From assembly GCA_000750105.3 (NCBI GenBank), contig JPHH03000071.1, positions 62,001 to 126,000 of the forward strand: DNA of 64,000 nt, in the 5' to 3' direction. The translations under genes were made by a program, and so were the position numbers. The notes beneath the pieces are model-generated. The model did not search any database, was not told the origin of the DNA, and saw only the letters and a list, made by a program, of their open reading frames with translations. Positions 12,170 to 22,685 of this stretch are shown here, piece by piece. The stretch's first letter is position 1. The number at the start of each line of letters is the position of its first letter. Source of the DNA: Tolypocladium sp. Sup5 PDA-1. Lineage: Eukaryota > Ascomycota > Sordariomycetes > Hypocreales > Ophiocordycipitaceae.

Positions 12170-12765
12170 ATAGCCTAGTATCCTACGGGCATTAGTTATA
12201 ATAGTAGATAACGAGAAATTATCCCTCTAATTAAAGTATAAGTATATATCTTATAGACGTTTAGGGCTAGTTAGAAGAAGGAGGATTAAAGGACGTAATA
12301 TAGCTAGGATCTAGCCTTACCGTCTACCCGCTCGTCTACGGTCTACCCCCGCGACGCGCTTCGTCCCCACCTCCCTATTAAGATAACGGCAGCTCTTAAC
12401 GTATGGTTGCCGTAGGCTAGCATTAGGATATATAAGAATAGGGCTATTCGATAAATATTAATAGAGCGTCTTATACCTAACGACGCGCTCGTATTTGGGA
12501 CAAGGACTATTTAGAACTTAATTAGGCTTAGTTAACGCGTTAGTTTCCTCTCGCGACCTAGCGCTCCTATAATAATTATTTTAGCGAGCGCTATGTATTA
12601 TAAGATACTGTAATATACGGTTTAGGAGCTCTAGCTCGATAAAGGCCGCGTCGGGCCTCCTACCGATACTACTCTCCTCTACTCGCCGTATTATAGCTAC
12701 TTTTCTCTACCACTTATCTATCTTGCCGCACTTAGTCGATTCTGCGTCGTATCGCCGGGATATGC
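12170..12765 (-). repeat. Right arm of a long inverted repeat
   Basis: Reverse-complement partner of about 8025-8560. The pair may be two oppositely oriented copies of one element, or very long terminal inverted repeats of a DNA transposon. Target-site duplications could not be found because the ends are mutated. Confidence 0.7.
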
Positions 12766-13655
12766 TTCCCTAGGCACGGTATAATAGCCCCTTTCAACGG
12801 CGTTAAAGTAAGGCGGACTATCTACTACTCGTGTGTTTACAAGGGTCGTGGAATTATCGCAGAGTTACAACTACTAGTCATAGCCGTTATTATTAGCGCG
12901 CTATAATACGGAGTTAAGTTAACTCACGAGCGGCGAGAGAGCTCCTCGTAGAAGATAAAGCAAAGCTAGATACTAGTAGAAGCAAGCCAAGGGTGAGCTA
13001 GTTAAATATGAGCTAGTTAACCTCTTTTTCGCCCTAGAATAAAATTCAAAACGCGAAGTTGAATAAGAAAGTCTAAGTGGTCGGGGTAATATAACTAAAT
13101 AGAAGTCCCTAGAAATGTAAGATATTAGTCGCTATTGTATATAATAGTAAGCTACTAGATAGGTGCAAAGTATATAAGCTCTAATGTTAAGCTGAATATT
13201 GAGCTAAGACTTTGCTCGTAATCTATATGCTTTCCTTAATTTTAAAATACGCGGACTAATAACGGAATATAGTCGTTAATTATCCTTTAAGCGAGTTACT
13301 ATCTCCCCTTACGACCCTTATATCTAGCTATATTTAGGTATAATCATACTGCCTAGTAACCGAATACTTAGCTTTTTGCCCTAAGAGGTGCCTCGTTACT
13401 TAGAAATTTTATTATAGCGTTTTCCCTCCTAGGAGAAGGTCGTTATTTACTTTTGACTCGAGCAAAATCTTACGCTATGAAAAAGAGATCTCACGCATTA
13501 CTAGATATGCGAATATATATATTTGCCCCTAAGCCTTCTTAATATCTACCTCTTTATAACGTAGTCGTTTAGTGCCGATAGCTAGCTCTACGCTACTAAT
13601 CACTGTTCTCTACCAGTTAGTATCGACTTCTAGAGTACTGTTATTATGTCAATAT

Positions 13656-15905
13656 TTACCTTGCATCTATTTTTGAATAGGATTTAGTGGGAAATATATC
13701 ATAGAGTGACCGTTCTTGGCTAGAGGCTAATCTAGGGTAGTTATATGGGCTTAGCTAGGCCGAGAGGAATGGGCTCTGTGAACGCTGTCTACTAGCCGTA
13801 GAGAGGGGTTTTGATAGCCTTTTGGGAGATTGCGGCCTATCTACCTTGTCGAAGTCGTGCTCTAACCTAGAAGCCGAGAGCATATTGTTGGATCCTGTTC
13901 TATGGCGGAGGTTATTAGAGGTAAACGAATCCTTATCGTCGAGGTCGAAGTGCGAATTATAGCCTGTATTGTCGCCGCGGGCCGTAGCTGCTAGGGCATC
14001 AAGCTCCGAGGTGGTGGTTAGCTAGGTTTGCGACTTTATGAATGAAGCGCGGTCGTTAGCCATGAACCTATAGCGAGCGTCGGGATTCTTGCGGAAAAAG
14101 ATGACCGTCGTCGATATAATAAGCATAACGAGTAGGATAAGTGAGAATGCGGCATTAAGGACGAAGAGGATAACACTAGCAACACTAGCCACGATTTTAG
14201 GGGCGTTAAATATATTTAAGAAAATAAGGAGGAAAATAGCATTAAGAAAATTAATAACGTAGATAGTAATATTAATCGAGTTAGTACTCTTATCTATCCA
14301 AGGACGCATAACCGAGGCGGTGATTAGAGTAGTAGCCTTAATAATAACGAAGCCGATAGCTTGGGTAGTACTGCTATTCTAGACTAAAGTAATAAATATA
14401 GCCTTGGTAAGGGTATAGCCGAGGATAGGAGTAATAAAGTAATAGGCCGAGGCACGGAACTGGATATAGAGGAAACCCTATTTATTGAGGATCTAGCGAT
14501 CCGAGAAGAGGATATAAGCCGGACTCTTATGCATGATGATAGAGTAACCGGCAATGCGGATAACCTTAAAAGCGCCCTAGGCGAGGGTAAGAGTAAGGCT
14601 AACGAAGAAGAAAACGGCAAGGACGACTAGAGCGGGCGAATCGACCTATGTAAACTCCTAGAGGTAGAGAATACTTATCTAAGGGAGGCTAAGAAGGGCA
14701 ATGCGAAAAAGAATGCCTTTCAGGACTATTTGCTAGCCGTTGCGGAACTATAGGAATATATCTTTTTTCATCTACTTTTACTTAACGCAGAGCTCGTAGA
14801 TGCCCTTGAAGGTAATTACGGCGAGGACGGTAAAGACGACTAGGACGTAGAAGGAGGTAAGGCTAGTCAAAAACAAGTTAGTGGTTTTAATCCCAGACTG
14901 GAAGGCGATACGCTATATGCCGTATACGATATAGGTGCCGGAGCCCGTTGTAATGTTGCCACGCTTCGTTAACTTGCTCGATGCGCTTATAGCTATCTTA
15001 GCCGTCTTAGCTATCCTAGCTAAGTTATGGTTAAATAAACTAAGGCTAGTGATTCTGGCGTAATTTAAGGATCGCTTGGTGACTTAGACTGAAATAGTGG
15101 TGAGAGCGTTAAAGATTTGGGACGGACTACCGCCGATAGCGCGCTAGTACCAGGTATAGATATCCTGTAGGAAGCTAGCGCGGATGATGCCTATAGACTA
15201 CTGTAAATTCAGGACCTAGGCCTGAATAATAGGCGGTAGATGGATGCTTGTAAGACCGATAATAGCCTGGGCCTGAACATAGCCAAAGAGGGTAAGCGAG
15301 TTTACGGTAATGTGAGCGGCCGTGTTAGAATGGCCAAGCCCGTTGATAATGGCGGACGATAGAAGAGAGAGACCGGCGATAATAGCGGTAGCCCACTTAA
15401 CACCTAGTAGGTTAACCGTCTTTCCGTTAGAGACATCCGCCTCGAGGCAAGCTATACTCTCACTAGTAGTAGTTAGATTAACGTAGACTCGAACGCTAGT
15501 ATCGAGGTCGGGGATGTTATAAGCGATATCGGGAATTTGGCTAGTGGCGTCCTTGTTCACGGCAAGATTAAAATTAAGGGCGGTTTTGCTAGGAGCTATG
15601 GGGCAGAGACCACTAAGGTTTATTTCACAGGGGTTAAGAGTCCGGCGTAGGAACTAGTAGCTATAGGCGGAAATGGCAAGGTCGAAGAGCACGTTGCCCT
15701 GTATAGTCGATATAAGGGATATTGAAACGCTAGCCGAGTGATTGCTAGGTGTGTAGACGACGTTGAAGAGCGAGGCTATTAAGCCGTTTTCTTGCTAGTA
15801 GGTATTGAGCGAGTTAGACATAAGTAGCCTCTCGCCCAAGGTAGGCGAAATCATTACCGCTATCGCGGAGAGGAGTATTAGCGGCGCCTTAAAGATAGAC
15901 CATAT
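13656..15905 (-). pseudogene. RIP-mutated FLC/TRP-type membrane protein gene
   Basis: The minus strand encodes a recognisable but broken protein of the fungal flavin-carrier/TRP-like family (ML-like lumenal domain plus a multi-pass TRP domain; members act in ER or plasma-membrane transport and calcium handling). The N-terminus begins WSIFKAPLILLSAIAV, a signal peptide; the codon before it, at 15905-15903, is ATA where ATG is expected. Then come a lumenal domain with VLFDLAISAYSY and conserved Cys (NPCEI, GLCP), the VRVYVNLTT block, and the block ending SSAIINGLGHSNTAAH. Membrane segments recur near 14020-14620, followed by NPDARYRF and a polar Ser-rich tail. In-frame stops occur (for example after LNTY and after AISAYSY), and the middle (14620-15215) is too damaged to join with confidence. 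TpA enrichment and the ATG-to-ATA change point to RIP. Confidence 0.7.
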
Positions 15906-17653
15906 CCTGATAGTGTTTCGATTGCCGGGCTGCCCGGATATCTGAGTTTCGGAAGGATTGTTTGTAATTCCCCTAACCCCCTTTACTTAGGCGCGAGCGT
16001 CGTCCTCTTGCGAAGCGCCTCGCTTTAGCCGACGAGATTTGTAAGGAGGATCGGTGCGGCGTAAGCGAGCGTGAGTCGTCGAAAGCCTGGCGAGTCCTCG
16101 AAATTTAATCTAAGATCTCTGCGCACAAAGATCGATAGTTTGCTAGTGACGGGAGAAAAAATCGACTACGTGAATTAGTATTGTTCGAGTCTAAGTATTT
16201 GTGTTTAACGAGGCGCTGATAAAAGTGTCGCACTGCGTGCTAATGGCCGAGTTAATAGAGCTAATTGAGCCGTTCGCTAGTGGTTGGGTTTAAGCGAGGG
16301 ATATCTGCCGAAGAGAGGTAGTTGGAACGAGTTTAAAGTAGTGTAAAAGCGAAAGAAAGTTGAGGGACGAAATGGGCACTCGTCGGAGAAGCAAGGACGT
16401 ATGTAGGGAATAACGAAAGGTGCTTGTTGATAGACCGGCTCTGGGTGCTCTGTTAAATGAGAGTTAGAAAGCTAGGACGGATGAGAAGCGGCCTAGTGTA
16501 GACGGAGAAAGAAGGAAAGAGGGAGGGTACGCGAGACGCTGTCTAGCTGGCAGGCTGTGCACGACGGCAGGGGAGACGGACTGTTACGTCGTGAGAATAA
16601 AGGCAGCGAAAAGCAGCTTCGCCTTAGACTAATGACACGCCTAGCTCATCTAATCCGTCGCTTGCTAGCAGGGACTTTTATAATCTCGGCTGGTGTCGAC
16701 GTGGCGTGCTCCACGGCCGGACCGTTCCGCCGGTACGCACTAACTAGTGCTTATTTGGCAGGTGTCTTCGACTATCCCCGCATGTCGCATAGTTGGGTGG
16801 CGCCACAAGGAGTGTATGGCGTTGGAAGCATGCCTCTATGCAAGGTCTTATTCGTGGGCATAGAGGACGTCTCGTTATACGAAAGTTATATAAGGAACTC
16901 ACCCTTTATGAGGAATGTAGGCACGGGTCTCTATAGGGATACGAGGCTTCGAATAACTTAATGTGAGGCTTCCGTTGTAGGATTGTCTTATTGACGCGTA
17001 ACTTGTTAGGATTCGTGGGCCCTAACGCTTTTGCGCATGGCACCCCGCTCTGAATAGCAAAGGTATGCTTAATGTTAGCCTATATGTTTTAGTCTGCAGA
17101 TACGAGCGCAATAGGGGCAACACTAAGGGGAGGGCAGCAACGATCAAGTAGACAAATGTGGGGAAGTGATTTTAGTCTCTTACTTATCCAAAAGCGGCCT
17201 CGGCTGCATGACCACCCGTGTACCCTCAATAACTTGCGATTACTATGCCGCATGCAGGATCTCGGCCTCTCAACCGGGCGTGCACTATACCGTGAGAACT
17301 CGGCTAAATTCAAACAAGCTGGCGCTGCGGGGAATCTACATATTCTATAGTTTACGGTTAGCGGTGTAGTAGATTAACCCCCCTATTGGTTGAGTGTGCG
17401 GCTTATCGCGGTAGCGCTGTTTGAATTTACTGAGTTATGACGGTACTGTGAGACTTACGTTTATCCTTTGTTTTTAGTGGCAAGTTATCTCATCCAGGCT
17501 AGAATAAAACGTTAATTTTCCTTTGGGAAACGTCGATGGTGAGAGTGCTAGTAGTAGAGGGCGAAAGGCTTTAATTAAAAGGAGAGGCTACGCGCTGCTG
17601 TTAATAGGTAGTCGACCTAAATAAGCCGCTGAAAAGAAGCTAACTGGCGTTTA
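15906..17653. other. Moderately RIP-affected intergenic DNA
   Basis: TpA enrichment fades gradually. A 134-codon open frame at 16557-16961 (+) has no recognisable content and I do not call it a gene. Confidence 0.5.
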
Positions 17654-17881
17654 TATTGGATAGACTAGTTGACTTAGGCAATAGCTGTTGGTTGAGGAAG
17701 CAGTGGAAATGCCTCAAGACTAAGGAGGCCAAGCCGGAAGAGACGGCTCCTGCCTAGCTAGGTAGCAGAGGCCACATAGATAAAAAGGGAGGAAATCCCT
17801 CACTAGGGGCCAGACGGCGAGAGCAGAATTTTTCATTAATCTATTGAAATTCAACATAAAAAGGAACCGCTTAACGCGATA
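17654..17881 (-). mobile_element. Solo LTR, copy A (degenerate, shortened)
   Basis: Read on the minus strand this 228-bp segment starts TATCGCGTTAAGCGGTTCC and ends near TGCCTAAGTCAAC...TCTATCCAATA. It matches the start and end of copies B and C (38716 and 49318). The expected 5' TG is TA here, consistent with RIP, and part of the interior is missing. No target-site duplication was found. Confidence 0.6.
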
Positions 17882-20617
17882 CCTTATCTCTCGATTTGTG
17901 ATATTTTTCTTCAGTCATGGTAATAAACAGAACTCAACACACGCTAGTCTTGTATAAAAGTCGCTGTATAGAAGACCGGATAACGTGCTCTTATCGTCGG
18001 TTAAACTTAAATTGCATGCAGGCCTAGAATTTAAGCGATAACCTCGGAGCTCTTCCCGCGACTAGTGACCTCTAATGCCTCCGCATGCTCCGTAGGACGC
18101 TGGGACCTAGCAGCACTGTAATTGCCGAATAGTGAGCAAACTTTCATGTGTGACAACCCGACCTCTCATAGAGCGCTAAGAAGAACTTACACCGTATAGT
18201 TGGCAGACATAGACACACTTCTGGCAGGCACCCTGGAGTTACCAGTGACGTTAGTTTATGGGATAGACTACTTGTAAATCGCATGCTGTGAATCACATGC
18301 GAGAACTTACACAAAAGACTTCTTTCTCTTCTTGAGTCATTGCCTTGTCTCTAGTCATGAAGTCTAGCGATGGAAGGGCGGCCCCAAGGGCCACAAAAAA
18401 GGTCAGTAGGATAGTGAATGCCTTTATTTTGGACTAAAGCGCAGGGATCTGATGTGTGGAAAGAAAAATATGGCAATAAAGATAAGTGGTATCGATAGAA
18501 GTGTCGGCCACGTAGACTTGGAGCACTGTATTCCTAAAGAGATATCGGCCTTTTATACCTGTTCCTCCTGATAAATTTACTAATTTTGTCGAACCGATGG
18601 AATTCTGCAGAACTTGCAGTTTCACATAGAATTGTCGATGTAACAGGACCAACAGCATGATTCATGACAAGGCTAGGGTCATGGGCCGTAAAACAAAGTA
18701 CCTTCCAGCACCACGCAACATCTGTGATACCAGAACCAACCGCATATCTCACGGCTAGACTCGGGTTGTCCATCAAAGATAGCTAATCTAGCTCGTCGAG
18801 GTCCGCTTGGCCGTTCATTATGCCGTTGGTTCTGTTATTGCAGACCCAATGTGTGGAAATTGTAACATTGTGGAATCAACCCGGTTGGATCGGAGACTGC
18901 TCAGCCCGCTGCGCTCGTGGATTTTGTACTTTTCGAATACGGCCAGGACAAAGTCCGAACAACACGGCAACTTGGGCCCTTGGCAGCAAGGGTCCGCAGT
19001 CTCGATCGTGACGACGACCTTGCCTCCACGCCACGCATGGATTTTCTTTCCCCGCTCCAGGCGTTGGGCGAACGTCCGTCTAACACATTTCTGGTCGACC
19101 TGCAACATGATGCATCTCATCATCGGGACCAATATCCATTCTAAGTAGCTTCCGATGCTCAACGTTAGGTCAGCACGGCCCTTACAGAAGTTAAACAGTG
19201 TGGAATATCTCCAGAGAAATAATCAAACTACCCCAGCACGCAGCTCACTTCTGTTGTCAAGTATTATAATTGACGGAACCCGAGCCAGTGCCATTCCCGT
19301 TGCCGGAGCCGATGTCGCCAATTCGTCCCAGTCAGCGCCAGTCACGCTGCTATGTCACTCATCTAGTCATCCTCGGTGGTCGAGTTGAACAGCAGGGTCG
19401 TTACCGCCGCCGTCGGACGACACGTTTACACATTGCCCTTGGTAAAGCTGCTATACAACCAGGGACCCGACACGTGGTCTCGATTAGGGCAGACTGGCAG
19501 CCTTACCAATACGTACAGCTGAGTGCGTAGTCCTGGAAGGAGTATAAGCCCGCCAAACAGACAGCAAAGTCGGAAAAGTTGAGCATTCGCAGTGCCCACG
19601 CGCTCTTACAGATGTCGCCGGCAGAGTCCTCTAAGGTCGGTCTGAGTGGAGTGACTTTTAAACACCTTTGTCCAATCAGGTGGTCACGTTGCTATCGGCC
19701 CATCGCTCCGACTCTTATTCCGTACATAATGCATTGGCGCCTCCGCATGCATTGTCCCAGGCTAGACTGCTTATTCGCCAGGCTCGCGAGCCTGTAATAG
19801 GAAAGTGGTATGGTGCGCAGTAACGGCCCGGCGACTACCCAAAAAAGAAATCTAGTGTGGCACGCTCTGGGGATGGGGCGGCTAGGATGGGCCCTGGGTA
19901 GGCCTACGGAGTACTCCGTACAGACTGAGCCGCTTCCTGCTGAGCGCCTCGCAGCAAACCCGGGTGGGCGTCAAAAGTGCCTCGCGCGTGTCGTATTCCC
20001 CCCTTGTCCACACCTGTCACTTGTCAAAGGAGGAGAAGCCTGGATTCTTTCTCGACTGTTTTTTTAACTCGTTTCCGTGGCGTGCAATCGTAGGCAACCA
20101 GGGTCACGGCCGCCGACTGGCCGGCGCACAGAGAGCATAGGCATCGGCGGTTGCAGAATCTCATGTGATACGAGGCGAGGTTCCCGGTTTGACAAGCTGT
20201 CCTGCATGCCTGCGCCACCAGCGAGACGCACACGCCTCTCCACCCGCTTTCGACTAAAGTCTTGACTGGAGGAACGGCAGGGCCGGAAAGCGATGCTGAT
20301 GCTTGTTGGCTCTAAACTTGGTAAATGAAGACGACAATGCTTCTAACGGGAAACGTGTCGTACCAGGGGCGAATCACCCACAGGCAGGTAGTAGGTAATG
20401 TGGGAAGCATCTCGTCGGAAGTCGATATTCTTCCCCGATATTCTTCCCCCTCTTTCGACCGCCGACGCCTATTCCTATCTGACTGATCTGACGGCAATAA
20501 ACACTCAACAATCGGCGCATGACCATTGTCTGGCAACCGCGATCGCTGACCATTTTGGCATCGCTAAAATCATTCCCGTAACGTCTGCCGCGCTTCGGCG
20601 CACCTCTGTAGTCGGAA
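17882..20617. other. Long non-coding stretch before the GH76 gene
   Basis: No gene can be supported. Around 18585-18900 three related short segments occur, two on the minus strand and one on the plus strand, each containing a version of ATGCNGTTGGTTCTGNTA. A 16-bp perfect palindrome TACGGAGTACTCCGTA lies at about 19906-19921. Open frames of 60-115 codons on both strands lack domains. Confidence 0.5.
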
Positions 20618-22145
20618 ATGAGGTCACTTCTCTCACTAGCTATCGCTGCCGCAGCGCTGTTATCGGCCGCCAGCTTGATAGCCGCCGAGGATGCTTCTCC
20701 ATTTTCCCTCGACTCTAAAGGTATGGAACCCTCTTTGTCCTCCTCTAGGGCGACGGCGTAAGTCCCATACGGACGTGTGTTGATCGACTATCCCAGATGC
20801 CATTAAGAAGACCGCCAGCACCCTCGCTTGGGACATGATGCAGTACTACAAGGGCAACTTGTCGGGAGAAACGCCCGGTATTCTCCCCGGCCCTCCAGAC
20901 GCAAACCTCGGGGATTACTACTGGTGGGAGGCCGGTGCCATGTGGGGGACTCTGATCGATTATTGGTCCTGGACCGGCGACTCGACCTATAACGACGAGA
21001 TTATGGCCGCTATGCAGTGGCAGGCCGGCCCTGACAAAGACTACCAACCTCGCAACATCACCGCCTCGCTTGGAAATGACGATCAGGCCTTTTGGGGCAT
21101 GTCCGCTATGCTCGCCGCCGAGGCCAGGTTCCCCGACCCGCCGTTAGATAAGCCGCAGTGGCTGGCCCTCGCCCAAGCCGTCTTCAATAGGCAGGCCGCT
21201 CCCGAGCGCCAGGACGACGAGTGTGGTGGCGGCTTGCACTGGCAAGCTATTCCTCAAAATAAAGGCTATAACTATAAGAACAGCATCGCTAACGGCTGCT
21301 TCTTCAACCTCGGCGCCCGCCTCTACCGCTATACGGGCAATAAGACCTACTCGGACTGGGCTATTAAGACGTGGGATTGGATGGAGAAGATTGGCTTTAT
21401 AGATATCTCGACTTACGCTATCTACGACGGTGCTCATACTCCTACTGGCTGTACGGATATCAATAAGTTCGAGTTCTCGTACAACAACGCCGTCTTTGCC
21501 CAGGGCGCAGCGTTTATGTACAATGCTGTAAGTGATATTGTTCGAATCAAGCGACGGGAACTCATGCGCTGACCGTTACAGACCGAGGACCCTCTCTGGA
21601 AGGAAAGAACCGAGAAGCTGATTGACTATGGCCTCAAGACCTTCTTCTCGGAGGGCGCCGCCGTCGAAATCCCGTGCGAAAATATCGGCAAATGCACCAC
21701 TGATATGCTTACCTTTAAGGGTTTTGTCCACCGCTGGTACGCGACCATTACCTAGATCGTCCCTTCCACCTCCGAAAAAGTAACTCCCGTCCTCGAGAAG
21801 TCGGCCGCCGCCGCGATTAAGCAATGCACCGGTAGTTCCCTCGGACGCCAGTGTGGCTTCAAGTGGGCCAGCGGCACCTACGACGGCAAGACGGGCGCGG
21901 GACAGGAGATGGGCGTGCTCGCGGCCGTCTCGTCGCTGCTCGTTGGCGCCGGCAAGCCCCTGGTCACAGACAAAACGGGCGGCACTTCCAAAGGCGACCC
22001 GAATGCCGGCTCCGGCAGCGGCGATGACTTCCAGAGACATTATCAGCCTATTACCACGGCTGACCGGGCCGGCGCTGGTATTTTGACGTTTATTATTCTG
22101 GCGACTACGTGCGGTGGCTTTGTATGGATGTGCTTTGGCGTTTAA
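20618..22145 (+). pseudogene. GH76 family protein (DFG5/DCW1-like) with premature stop
   Basis: The model is join(20618..20720, 20797..21527, 21582..22145) with an in-frame TAG at 21753-21755. Exon 1 encodes a signal peptide (MRSLLSLAIAAAALLSAASL). Exon 2 carries the GH76 core: AGAMWGTLIDYW, NDDQAFWGMSAMLAAE with the Asp-Asp pair typical of this family, CGGGLHWQAI and SIANGCFFNLGARLYRYTG. Exon 3 begins TEDPLWKERT. In the wild-type family the frame continues, and here it also stays open after the TAG through a KCTTDMLTFKGF-type region (upstream) and a C-terminal hydrophobic anchor (GAGILTFIILATTCGGFVWM) to TAA 22143-22145. GH76 proteins of this group are GPI-anchored and cross-link cell-wall glycoproteins to glucan. 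The stop would delete the last 130 residues including the anchor. TAG from CAG is one CpA-to-TpA change, so RIP is a plausible cause. Readthrough or sequencing error are alternatives. Confidence 0.8.
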
Positions 22146-22685
22146 GGAGGCAATTGATTCGTGCCTAGCTTTTTTGATACACGGACATGGCTCTTGCGCC
22201 CGCCAATGACTTTGGTAACATTGCCTTTGAGCTTCTATTGTGACGGTCTCAACAGAGTATATTGACAACTGATTGGAATCATACTAGTATCCAACGCTAA
22301 AGAGAAGAAAAGGGGAAGAGAGCTCGGGGCTAGCTCGCTTCGAGCTCGCACTGTACCTATGCCCCTGGCGGTAGGGCGTAAGCACGGAAAAGCGGCAATG
22401 CGTCTCCATCTGATTAGATATTATGGCGTATGCGGTCCCCGTATTAATAGCCCCACGTCTTTCACGTCAGACACGGCACGGCACGGCTTATCCATTCTGT
22501 CGGTATCCAATCATTGGCATCACTTCCCCGCAAGTGCGGCTCTCTATCACGTCCAACCCTCCGGCAATCTCCGATATTTTCTATAGGCGAGGTACTAACA
22601 AACCCCGCAGTGTTCTATTTTCGGAAGGTCTAAGGCTTTTGTTGGCCCAGGCCCCTTTTTGCTAACTACTAGGTTAGTATGCTAA
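22146..22685. other. Intergenic
   Basis: No gene is recognised between the GH76 stop and the open frame of the first polyketide synthase, which opens after TAA 22683-22685. Confidence 0.5.

Larger units (their letters stand above)
7441..13655. repeat. AT-rich RIP island made of heavily mutated repeats
   Basis: From about 7460 the sequence becomes saturated with TpA (runs such as ctatag, taatac, ttataata), while CpA and TpG become scarce. This is the compositional outcome of repeat-induced point mutation in ascomycetes. Stops occur every few codons in all frames, so no gene survives. Recognisable structure inside includes the inverted repeat arms (about 8025-8560 and 12170-12765) and an AT-hook relic (10579-10780). 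A stretch at about 11090-12060 is visibly less TpA-rich than its surroundings and may be single-copy DNA or a younger insertion. I cannot assign the original elements to a class. Confidence 0.8.

Noticed and set aside
16557..16961. 134-codon open frame in the fading part of the RIP island
   Set aside because: No domain, signal or recognisable pattern, and composition is that of mutated DNA.
18818..19162. 114-codon minus-strand frame and overlapping plus-strand frames
   Set aside because: Similar-length frames occur on both strands; nothing recognisable and part overlaps the short repeated segments.
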